Shown: positions 1-5,347 of the stretch, piece after piece
Layout of the letters: each line of letters starts with the position of its first letter
Position numbering within the stretch: position 1 is the first letter of the stretch
From: CAYMUN01 sp964440265
Lineage (GTDB): Bacteria; Patescibacteriota; Saccharimonadia; Saccharimonadales; UBA4665
Assembly (NCBI GenBank): GCA_964440265.1
Contig: CAYTRU010000066.1
Location: forward strand, 1-6,043
DNA: 6,043 nucleotides
Direction of reading: 5' to 3'
The notes under the pieces: generated by a model
What the model was told of the DNA's origin: nothing
Seen by the model: only the letters and a program-made list of their open reading frames with translations
Database searches by the model: none
Position numbers and translations under genes: made by a program

Positions 1-418
1 GCTCTCCCTGTTGCCACCAATCATCGCCTATGAGCACGACCATCTGTAGTCCACCAATTACAAGAGCCGCGATTGCCCCATACCAGTAGGCGCTGGACAC
101 TATCATCACAGCCAAAATAACTAGGTAGGGACTATCAAGACCACCACTATAAATAGCCAGTACTAACGCTAAGGCGCTGTCGGCAATTGTTAGAAATAGC
201 CGGTTCGATAAAAACAACAGCCCGGCCTTGGTACCGAGCCGGAGTAGTATATTGTACACGATCGCCATGATGGCGAGCCCCGTCACGACCGAAGTGTTGA
301 TACCGGGCAAAAATCGATAGCTGACACATACTATACCGATGATGATCCAGCGGGTATACCAAGTAGCCTGCAAATAGTGAACTACTTTTGGTTTGATGAG
401 TTCTTGGGGCTTCGACAT
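1..418 (-). CDS. N-terminal part of a multi-pass membrane protein, probably a sensor domain (cut by window edge)
   Basis: An open frame runs from an ATG at 418-416 to the window edge without a stop, giving 139 residues plus one base. The product starts MSKPQELIKP and then alternates hydrophobic stretches with short polar turns: about residues 24-38, 43-61, 73-90, 98-110 and 113-131, so four or five membrane segments. The motif SGGLDSPY at residues 91-98 resembles the 'GGxxSPF' turn common in the membrane input domains of histidine kinases and diguanylate cyclases, so a signalling protein whose catalytic part lies beyond position 1 is my best guess. No kinase or GGDEF motif is inside the window, so the output domain is unknown. 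The start lies 2 nt after the stop of the DUF1345-like gene and has no visible Shine-Dalgarno sequence, which suggests translational coupling. Confidence 0.72.
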   Translation of the reverse strand, partial: MSKPQELIKPKVVHYLQATWYTRWIIIGIVCVSYRFLPGINTSVVTGLAIMAIVYNILLRLGTKAGLLFLSNRLFLTIADSALALVLAIYSGGLDSPYLVILAVMIVSSAYWYGAIAALVIGGLQMVVLIGDDWWQQGE

Positions 419-420
419 AC

Positions 421-1101
421 TTATTTCAGTATATTTACTGCTCGCGAAGCTACCAGTGCTAAGGTCGTCAGTGATACCAGCGATTGTGCCAGCATGAAGA
501 GCTTGGCCGTGCGGCTCAGCGGCAAAGTATCCGTCGGACTAAAGGCCGTGGCATTGGTAGCTGATACATAGAGGTAATCGACAAAATTAGGTCGCCAGCC
601 TTCCACTGCTAGCTCGGGATTCATCATTTGTAAAAATGCAAAATCACGGGTGCGCAGATCTTTGATCAAAGCTCGTTTGACCGGGCCGCCGCCATCAGTT
701 TCCCAGTACAGTAGTGCGAAAACGATGATATTGGTCAAAAAGATATTGACGGCCGTCAGGATTAGACCGTGCCCATCAGCAACTCGCCCGCCTGCCAGCA
801 AGATGTGCGCCAGTTGCTGCAAAGCATAGACATTAGCTACCGCGATGAAAAATATCAATGTCAGGGAGTTAAAACGTCTAAAAAGCGGATGCGTGAGGTT
901 AATTTTACGACTAGCAAAATAGAGCGTGACGATTAGAAAGCCCTCGAGTAGCGGTAAGACAATGTGCGGCCCGGCTACGAATTTATCGGGCAGAGTGAGC
1001 TGCAAAATCAGCGCCAGCAACACCACTAATTGCACATGCCAAATGGGGTCTTTATCAAGTGAGGTACGACTCAGGTCAACCGGTAGGCTGGGCAGGCTCA
1101 T
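421..1101 (-). CDS. DUF1345-like integral membrane protein
   Basis: The product is 226 residues from the ATG at 1101-1099. A GTG six codons upstream (1119) is possible, but it would overlap the likely -10 box. Five hydrophobic segments are visible, roughly residues 20-37, 45-63, 79-104, 113-132 and 199-225. Between segments four and five is a soluble loop with family-like signatures: YWETDGGGP, then DYLYVSATNATAFSPTDTLPLSR, here split as DYLYVSATNATAFSPT and DTLPLSR, leading into AKLFMLAQSLVSL and ending ASRAVNIL. These are typical of small membrane proteins annotated as DUF1345 or unknown; some authors see channel-like topology, but the function is not established. The gene lies 98 nt downstream of the isonitrile-synthase-like gene on the same strand and directly before the partial sensor-like gene, probably forming a two-gene operon with it. 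I am confident in the gene and moderately confident in the family. Confidence 0.85.
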   Translation of the reverse strand: MSLPSLPVDLSRTSLDKDPIWHVQLVVLLALILQLTLPDKFVAGPHIVLPLLEGFLIVTLYFASRKINLTHPLFRRFNSLTLIFFIAVANVYALQQLAHILLAGGRVADGHGLILTAVNIFLTNIIVFALLYWETDGGGPVKRALIKDLRTRDFAFLQMMNPELAVEGWRPNFVDYLYVSATNATAFSPTDTLPLSRTAKLFMLAQSLVSLTTLALVASRAVNILK

Positions 1102-1107
1102 AGCAGC

Positions 1108-1116
1108 AGTATAATA
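1108..1116 (-). promoter_or_regulatory. Candidate -10 region giving a leaderless transcript of the DUF1345-like gene
   Basis: The minus strand reads TATTATACT at 1116-1108. The hexamer TATACT (1113-1108) is one base from TATAAT and is followed by exactly six bases (GCTGCT) before the ATG, so the A of the start codon would fall at +1. There is no Shine-Dalgarno sequence before the ATG. No convincing -35 box is seen about 17 bp upstream, which keeps the confidence low. If the promoter is real, the two membrane genes are transcribed separately from the 443-residue gene upstream. Confidence 0.4.
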
Positions 1117-1199
1117 CACTTCCAGGGTGCTGCGCTAACCTTGGCAGCTAGAAACAGTCTTTTTTGACCCCGACCGGTCGAGTTTTTCGCCAAAGAATA

Positions 1200-2531
1200 T
1201 TAGGCAGCAGCCTGCGGCTGTCGAAACTCAATAGGCGCATTTACGACACCACCGGCCACTAGGGCAAGTCGAGCAGGCACATGCCTAGTTGGGTCAAACC
1301 GACCCGTTGAGGTAATGTTAATTCTTGCCTTCTCTCCGCACTCTCTAACCAAAACCCCGCCCTTTGCCCTCCAAGGAGCAGTACTATTATCTACTCCACC
1401 TCTGTTTGGCTTATTTAAAACTGCTCTCATCTGATAAGCATCTCGGTAGGCAGGTGGAATACCGGGAGCTAGGCCTAAAAGCGAAAGCTTCAGGGCAAAT
1501 TGCGGATTAAACCCTAGGCTAGCATCCTCCTCGCGAGGAGTAACTGCTGAACGTAACTGAGCTTTTAGCAATGTGGATCCGTAATAGCGAGCCATGTAGG
1601 TCATCCAGGCTTCTCTGCCCTCTCCTATGTTATGAGCATTATTAGCGATACGTCCGAGGTAAAATTCTCTCATTTCTGGTGGAATGACACCTTGCCAGCC
1701 TTGCTCCTGTAAGGCTTTAAAGCTAGACAGAGATAGCAAGGCCTTATCTGCAAAACCTTGTACAAAACCTGGGTAAGCTTCACCTAGCTGGCGACGTGCC
1801 TCGTCCCAAGTTTGGTACGGTGTTGCTTGAATAAATTCAGTCATAATTTCGTCTGATTCGAAAAGATACTCATGAAAGCGCAGTCTATGCGCTTCTGCTC
1901 TGTTGCGAAAGTCATCAAGACTAACGCCAAGACTAGCCATAATGCTCTCTTCGCGAACTAAGTGAATAGGGTTATGGCCAAATTGGGCTTCAGTATCAGT
2001 GTGTAACTGCTTCAGCGTATCCCAATAACGCTCTTGCGCGGGCCAACAATGCTCACCAAAAAGCCAATCACCGACAACATCCTCGTAGTAGGCTCTGACC
2101 GATGTGCCAGGCGCATATACACTTCGTACTCGCTGGTCTAGGGTCATTATAGTCTGAATGCCAGCAAAATCAGCCAGGTCCGCTTCATTTTGCTCTACTG
2201 TGCCATCTGGAAACTTTGCTGATCCGATAAGTACAAACATTGAAATGGGTTGCCCTGCCTCCACCATTGCTTCAATACGAGTCAGATTTCTCTTTAAGGC
2301 CTCACCGGAAGGTGCCTTTTGAATTCTAAGTGCCTGAGTCCCCGCAAGTGCACTGTGTATCTCAAGGGGTAAATCGGCGGCGGCACAGTGTCTTTCAGGA
2401 GGCGGAGCTCCATAAGGAAAAAGCGTGTGCATTGCGCCAAGAATCGTATCTTCGATTCGTCCAGATATATCGTCTGCTTGGACACCTTCAAAGATGGGCT
2501 GTCCTACCATAACCTCTTCTGCTGTAGCCAT
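1200..2531 (-). CDS. Divergent DIT1/PvcA-type (isonitrile synthase family) protein
   Basis: The product has 443 residues, is soluble and has no signal peptide. Residues 96-160 look like the core of the DIT1/PvcA family: a hydrophobic strand ending in a lysine (SMFVLIGSAKFPDG, K106), an acidic helix (NEADLADFAGI, 115-125), then VYAPGTSVRAYYED at 138-151, matching the family order 'FPxKsxN...D..E...Y.PGa.i.i.sDG'. Near the C-terminus NSTAPWRAKGGVL (382-394) resembles the family's 'TPWHG.a' segment. Known members turn the amino group of tyrosine or tryptophan into an isonitrile using ribulose-5-phosphate. This protein is longer than PvcA (about 330 residues), with extra sequence around 335-380, and the match is from motif reading only, so substrate and even reaction are open. 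The start ATG at 2531 follows an extended -10 promoter; TAAGGGG lies only 2-3 nt before it, and a second in-frame ATG (codon 8) has AAGAGG similarly close. No isonitrile hydroxylase or PvcB-like oxygenase is nearby. Confidence 0.55.
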   Translation of the reverse strand: MATAEEVMVGQPIFEGVQADDISGRIEDTILGAMHTLFPYGAPPPERHCAAADLPLEIHSALAGTQALRIQKAPSGEALKRNLTRIEAMVEAGQPISMFVLIGSAKFPDGTVEQNEADLADFAGIQTIMTLDQRVRSVYAPGTSVRAYYEDVVGDWLFGEHCWPAQERYWDTLKQLHTDTEAQFGHNPIHLVREESIMASLGVSLDDFRNRAEAHRLRFHEYLFESDEIMTEFIQATPYQTWDEARRQLGEAYPGFVQGFADKALLSLSSFKALQEQGWQGVIPPEMREFYLGRIANNAHNIGEGREAWMTYMARYYGSTLLKAQLRSAVTPREEDASLGFNPQFALKLSLLGLAPGIPPAYRDAYQMRAVLNKPNRGGVDNSTAPWRAKGGVLVRECGEKARINITSTGRFDPTRHVPARLALVAGGVVNAPIEFRQPQAAA

Positions 2532-2543
2532 AACCCCTTATCT

Positions 2544-2610
2544 TTGATTAATTACTGTGGATAATACACTATTATAGCACTAAAGTCTATAGTATTTTAC
2601 AATTAATCAA
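2544..2610. promoter_or_regulatory. Perfect 10-bp inverted repeat flanking the minus-strand promoter (possible operator pair)
   Basis: TTGATTAATT at 2544-2553 is exactly complementary to AATTAATCAA at 2601-2610, with 47 bp between the arms. The left arm falls in the predicted leader of the 443-residue gene and the right arm about 37-46 bp upstream of its predicted start of transcription, so the two arms bracket the promoter. Such placement would suit a regulator that binds both sites. Against this, the arms are very AT-rich, and such matches arise more easily by chance in AT-rich DNA. Confidence 0.4.
2571..2579 (-). promoter_or_regulatory. Extended -10 promoter of the isonitrile-synthase-like gene
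   Basis: The minus strand reads TGCTATAAT at 2579-2571, a perfect extended -10 element (TGnTATAAT). Transcription would begin near 2564, leaving a leader of about 32 nt before the ATG at 2531. No good -35 hexamer lies at 16-18 bp; TTGTAA at 2602-2597 has a 20-bp spacer. An extended -10 can work without a strong -35. The element sits almost exactly in the middle of the 10-bp inverted repeat at 2544-2553/2601-2610. Confidence 0.6.
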
Positions 2611-2635
2611 TAGCTTGTTAGTTTGCCTATTGATT
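2605..2635. repeat. 9-bp inverted repeat in the divergent promoter region
   Basis: AATCAATAG at 2605-2613 pairs perfectly with CTATTGATT at 2627-2635 around a 13-nt loop. It overlaps the right arm of the larger inverted repeat, so the core TTGAT (or ATCAA) occurs three times in the gap: at 2544, 2606 and 2630. It lies 65-95 bp upstream of the amidotransferase start, a normal place for an operator. No T-run follows it in a sensible position, so a terminator is unlikely. Confidence 0.4.
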
Positions 2636-2683
2636 TTCACTGATAAAATTGTGTTAAAAAAGCTGTTGTATTTCTGTTTTTTA

Positions 2684-2692
2684 TGCTATTAT
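2684..2692 (+). promoter_or_regulatory. Extended -10 promoter of the amidotransferase gene, predicting a leaderless mRNA
   Basis: TGCTATTAT at 2684-2692 is an extended -10 element with one mismatch to TATAAT. The ATG at 2700 starts 8 nt after the end of the hexamer, so transcription would start at or next to the A of the start codon. There is no Shine-Dalgarno sequence in the intervening AGGTTTT. A weak -35 (TTGTAT, 2666-2671) has a 15-bp spacer. Confidence 0.55.
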
Positions 2693-2699
2693 AGGTTTT

Positions 2700-3518
2700 A
2701 TGAACGCTGTAGCAGCGCCGGCCATTTCAGAAAGCCCCGTGATTGGGGTTACGACGTGTGCTTTGGCAAGCCGGCCTGACCTCCACCCCCAAACCCCTTA
2801 CCAACGAGCAATCGAAAGAGCAGGCGGTACCAGTGTACTGATTGATGCAGATGCCCCTGATTGGGTTACATTACCGCAAATTGAACAGCTAGACGGCATT
2901 GTCTTACCAGGCGGTCCCGACTTGGACCCAGAATTATACGACCCGACAGGCGCTCGACACAGCACGCTATGGGAGGTTACACGGCAGTGGGATAGACTTG
3001 ATGCTATTTTAGCTAGACGAGCACGGATGCTCGGACTACCGGTCTTGGGCATTTGCCGGGGTATGCAGGTTATGAACGTTGATGGTGGTGGTACTTTGTA
3101 TCAGCATATACCTGAGGTACCCACAGTTAGGGATGGCGGCGTTCTGCATAGGGGTTCCCTCCCCGGACAGCCCGCAACTACCTATCATCCTGTCATAGCC
3201 TCTGAAATGCCCGAGGGGGTACCAGATGATCTAGCACAAGTGCTGCTGGCAAAGGCCACGACGACTAAGAATGGGGTGACACGGCTAGGGCCGCTGTTTA
3301 CTAGCCGTCATCACCAGGCTATAGACCGAGTTGGTGAAGGCCTGGTGGTACTGGGCAGAGCACCGGATGGAGTTCCAGAAATTATTTGGGGTACTGACGG
3401 CGGCTGGCGGCTTGGCCTACAATGTCACCCCGAGGAAATGCCAGAACTCAGGGGACTATTTCAGCTTCTGGTCAAACAAGCGGCTGCCCGTATTGCGGCC
3501 AGGTCAGTTGCTGGATGA
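2700..3518 (+). CDS. Class-I glutamine amidotransferase, peptidase C26 (PuuD-like gamma-glutamyl hydrolase)
   Basis: The product has 272 residues, close to the usual 240-260 for this family. All hallmarks are visible: IGVTTC near the N-terminus, the oxyanion-strand motif GIVLPGGPDLDPELY (66-80), the nucleophile elbow GICRGMQVMNV with C119 (117-127), the substrate-side SRHHQAID (202-209, the family's 'S.HHQ'), and the H243/E245 part of the triad in QCHPEE (241-246). Relatives cut gamma-glutamyl amide bonds in the cytoplasm, for example gamma-glutamyl-GABA in putrescine breakdown; here no putrescine-pathway gene is nearby, so the substrate is open. There is no synthase partner domain. The gene is divergent from the isonitrile-synthase-like gene and shares its control region, which hints at a role in the same process. 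Its 3' end meets the end of an opposing operon. The ATG at 2700 is chosen because it follows the promoter directly and leaves a short lead before the conserved core. Confidence 0.93.
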   Translation: MNAVAAPAISESPVIGVTTCALASRPDLHPQTPYQRAIERAGGTSVLIDADAPDWVTLPQIEQLDGIVLPGGPDLDPELYDPTGARHSTLWEVTRQWDRLDAILARRARMLGLPVLGICRGMQVMNVDGGGTLYQHIPEVPTVRDGGVLHRGSLPGQPATTYHPVIASEMPEGVPDDLAQVLLAKATTTKNGVTRLGPLFTSRHHQAIDRVGEGLVVLGRAPDGVPEIIWGTDGGWRLGLQCHPEEMPELRGLFQLLVKQAAARIAARSVAG

Positions 3519-3560
3519 AAAAACTGCTCAGCGACTGTTAAACACCTCTTTGCTGGCAGT
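3518..3560 (-). terminator. Rho-independent terminator of the minus-strand flavoprotein operon
   Basis: On the minus strand, ACTGCCAGC (3560-3552) can pair with GCTGAGCAGT (3532-3523): nine base pairs with one bulged base and a 19-nt loop. It is followed directly by a run of T (3523-3518). It begins 4 nt after the stop of the 216-residue gene. The T-run overlaps the last base of the amidotransferase stop codon on the other strand. On the plus strand the hairpin is followed by GTATATCTAAC, so it should work mainly in the minus direction. Confidence 0.6.
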
Positions 3561-3564
3561 ATAT

Positions 3565-4215
3565 CTAACGAGAAGACTGCGCAATATGTCCAGAGCTACT
3601 ATGTGCATTGGCCGCTGCCAGAGCTGCCATCTCATAACTATACCCGCCAGGCTCAGTAAAAGTGCCGAGAAAGCGTTCCAAGTTTTCTGGATCTGCTACC
3701 ACTGGCTGCCCTAGATTAGGCAGTAAAGCGGCCAATCTATCCCACTGCATGGTAATTTCGTCTAGATCAGCACGAGGTGGCCGAAAGGCAATACTCAGAT
3801 TATTACCCCCTACTCCATAGACTAGATAGCCTTGATTGGTCAAAAAACTAGCTGTCTGCGCATCTATACCACTCAGCAAGCCATCAAGCACTTGTAGATT
3901 GCCGACACCGAAACCAGAACTGTAAGTTGCCAGACCTTTGTCCCGTATCACAGGAACAGCCTCACGGCACTGTATCTCTAGCTGCTCTCTTAATACGCCG
4001 AGTGCTACTTCCTGCGCATCAGGACCTGGATCTGCCGAATACACCCTTCGGAGAATCTCTTGTCTCTGGTGGCTTAATACCCTGTGCCTTAATTCGATAA
4101 ACTCTGGCAACGGTGGCTCATACAGTTCAGCCACATCCCGCCAAAAAGGTATCTCAGCGGTCAGCACAGCCCGAGGAGCATGTCTGGTTTCTCGCAGTGT
4201 ATCTGTCCCTATCAT
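3565..4215 (-). CDS. Protein of unknown family, second gene of the flavoprotein operon
   Basis: I do not recognise this 216-residue protein. It looks cytoplasmic: no signal peptide, no membrane segment. The first half is largely helical and charged (about residues 20-95, including RHRVLSHQRQEILRRVYS). The centre holds what look like the conserved parts: LATYSSGFGVGNLQVLDGLL (95-114) and NQGYLVYGVGGNNLSIAFRP (127-146), a glycine-rich beta-type pattern, followed by a helix DEITMQWDRLAALLP (152-166). A single cysteine is at 83. The glycine-rich stretches do not fit a Walker or Rossmann motif. The TAG stop is at 3567-3565 and the ATG at 4215-4213, 26 nt after the flavoprotein gene, with no clear Shine-Dalgarno and no promoter of its own. 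Its place behind the flavoprotein suggests a partner or substrate-supply role. Confidence 0.82.
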   Translation of the reverse strand: MIGTDTLRETRHAPRAVLTAEIPFWRDVAELYEPPLPEFIELRHRVLSHQRQEILRRVYSADPGPDAQEVALGVLREQLEIQCREAVPVIRDKGLATYSSGFGVGNLQVLDGLLSGIDAQTASFLTNQGYLVYGVGGNNLSIAFRPPRADLDEITMQWDRLAALLPNLGQPVVADPENLERFLGTFTEPGGYSYEMAALAAANAHSSSGHIAQSSR

Positions 4216-4241
4216 GGAAATAAGATTGTCTCGTCGTTAGT

Positions 4242-5261
4242 TTAGCCGCGGTGATCTCTTCCCTGTGTCTGAAGATGAGCTCTTATTTGGGTAATAACAC
4301 CCACACCTTCTGCGCTAGAAGTGGCAATTCTTTTAATAGAACCGTCTCTCACATCACCGACAGCAAATATGCCTGGTGTTGCGGTTTCGAAGTCCTGCGG
4401 TTGCTCGCCGCATTCCGCTAAAAATCTTTCACGAGCCTCATCCGAAAGGGCACGCCCGGTGCGGATAAAGCCATGCTGACTACGTTCAACTAAACTACCT
4501 AACCATCTAGTTCGTGGATCTGCGCCTATCATGAGGAACATTTCATCGGCATCCATCTCAATTTTTGTGCCATTAACATCAAGAAAAACTTTTTCAAGAT
4601 GATTCGTACCCTCTACTCGTTCTAATTTTGTTTTGGTATGGACAGTTATACCTGGCGTTTGCTCAATCCGGCTAGCCAGATATTCACTCATCCCCTTCCG
4701 AATTTCTTCACCCCGTATCAATAAATTAACAGTACATCCTTCGCAGTTCTCAGCCAAGTGGCGAGCCAGTTGACCGGCACTGTTGCCGCCGCCACCTATG
4801 AATATATTTTGGTTATTGAAACGTTCTTTTTGGTTGGGAGGTCCGTAGACTATACCTTGACCTAATAAGCCCTCTAAGCCTTCCGCTTGATGCCTGCGAT
4901 ATTCGACACCTGTGCTCAAAACGACTGTGTCCGCACGAACAATCTCATCTTGATTGTAGTCTAGGACGACTAGACCATCCTTTCCTTCGGGCCGAATACT
5001 CACCACACGAGTACCCCCGCGAAACGAAACACCAAAACCTTTATTTTGTGCTTGCATGTTAGCGGCTAAGGCTTCTCCGGTGATTGCAACTATACCTGGA
5101 ACGTTCTCGACGAGAGATGAGTCCCTAGCTTGGCCTCCATAATGCTGTTCAGCCTCTACTAAAGTTGCGCTAAAGCCTTCTGAGCCTGCCGTTTCGCCAG
5201 TACCCAATCCGGAAGGACCAGCACCAATAATAGCTATGTTACAACGCTCAATGTCTGACAC
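4242..5261 (-). CDS. Thioredoxin-reductase-like FAD/NAD(P) oxidoreductase lacking the redox CxxC
   Basis: The product is 339 residues from the GTG at 5261. Numbering from an in-frame TTG one codon earlier (5264), the FAD-binding GAGPSG is at 14-19, GGQA at 43-46, a TG turn at 118-119, the NAD(P)-binding GGGGNSAGQLARHL at 157-170, and the second FAD motif GIFAVGDVRDGSIKRI at 298-313. This is the two-domain plan and length of thioredoxin reductase. Where that enzyme has CATC, this protein has IVYGPPN (138-144), so it cannot pass electrons to thioredoxin in the usual way. 'GGGNSAGQ', the helix after it and the GDVRxGSxKR ending match flavoproteins often fused to cyclic-nucleotide-binding domains, here free-standing. 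A CEGC pair (174-177) sits elsewhere in the NAD(P) domain. It probably oxidises or reduces a small molecule or an electron carrier. GTG is preferred because AGAGGAG lies 7 nt upstream. It is first in an operon with the 216-residue gene. Confidence 0.9.
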   Translation of the reverse strand: MSDIERCNIAIIGAGPSGLGTGETAGSEGFSATLVEAEQHYGGQARDSSLVENVPGIVAITGEALAANMQAQNKGFGVSFRGGTRVVSIRPEGKDGLVVLDYNQDEIVRADTVVLSTGVEYRRHQAEGLEGLLGQGIVYGPPNQKERFNNQNIFIGGGGNSAGQLARHLAENCEGCTVNLLIRGEEIRKGMSEYLASRIEQTPGITVHTKTKLERVEGTNHLEKVFLDVNGTKIEMDADEMFLMIGADPRTRWLGSLVERSQHGFIRTGRALSDEARERFLAECGEQPQDFETATPGIFAVGDVRDGSIKRIATSSAEGVGVITQIRAHLQTQGRDHRG

Positions 5262-5268
5262 CAATCAA

Positions 5269-5275
5269 CTCCTCT
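5269..5275 (-). promoter_or_regulatory. Shine-Dalgarno sequence deciding the flavoprotein start
   Basis: The minus strand reads AGAGGAG at 5275-5269. It stands 7 nt from GTG at 5261-5259 but only 4 nt from the in-frame TTG at 5264-5262, so GTG is the better start. This is the only clear ribosome-binding site in the window. Confidence 0.65.
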
Positions 5276-5302
5276 ACTCTTGTGGGGGCCTATTACTAGA
5301 AG

Positions 5303-5331
5303 ACTATAGCAGATATGTTATGAAATAGCAA
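5303..5331 (-). promoter_or_regulatory. Promoter of the flavoprotein operon
   Basis: On the minus strand TTGCTA (5331-5326; 4 of 6 to TTGACA) is followed after exactly 17 bp by TATAGT (5308-5303; 5 of 6 to TATAAT). The extension TGC (5311-5309) comes directly before the -10. This is the most complete promoter in the window. Transcription should start near 5297, giving a leader of about 36 nt with the Shine-Dalgarno site inside it. It makes the operon independent of the aminotransferase gene, whose stop lies about 17 bp upstream of the -35. Confidence 0.7.
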
Positions 5332-5347
5332 GACTTTTTTGAATCGT

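Noticed and set aside
147..362. Minus-strand 71-codon open frame near the left edge
   Set aside because: It is an out-of-frame shadow of the membrane-protein frame that runs from 418 to the edge; its translation is rich in H, R and Q and has no membrane pattern.
1159..1187. Palindrome CGACCGGTCG between T-runs and A-runs in the gap 1120-1199, as a terminator
   Set aside because: On the minus strand it is followed by A rather than T. On the plus strand it would suit termination, but no plus-strand gene ends here. The usable stem is only 3-5 bp.
1208..1220. GC-rich hairpin (CAGCC/GGCTG, 3-nt loop) at the end of the 443-residue gene, as a terminator
   Set aside because: The stem is only 5 bp, lies inside the coding end, and the following minus-strand sequence CTGCCTAATATTC has no real T-run.
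2294..2491. Short open frames on both strands inside the 443-residue gene
   Set aside because: They are shadows of the longer frame, with low-complexity, non-protein-like composition.
1111..2570. The 10-mer ATAATACACT occurs at 1111-1120 and again at 2561-2570
   Set aside because: Both copies lie near promoters and resemble -10 boxes on the minus strand; two copies of an AT-rich 10-mer are not enough to call a shared site.
3331..3714. Plus-strand open frame of 127 codons across the end of the amidotransferase
   Set aside because: It overlaps the well-supported amidotransferase in another frame and the opposing 216-residue gene; its translation has no recognisable features and no start signal.
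5336..5345. T-run at 5335-5340 as a terminator for the aminotransferase
   Set aside because: The T-run is on the plus strand, while the gene is on the minus strand, where it reads as A; no stem precedes it.
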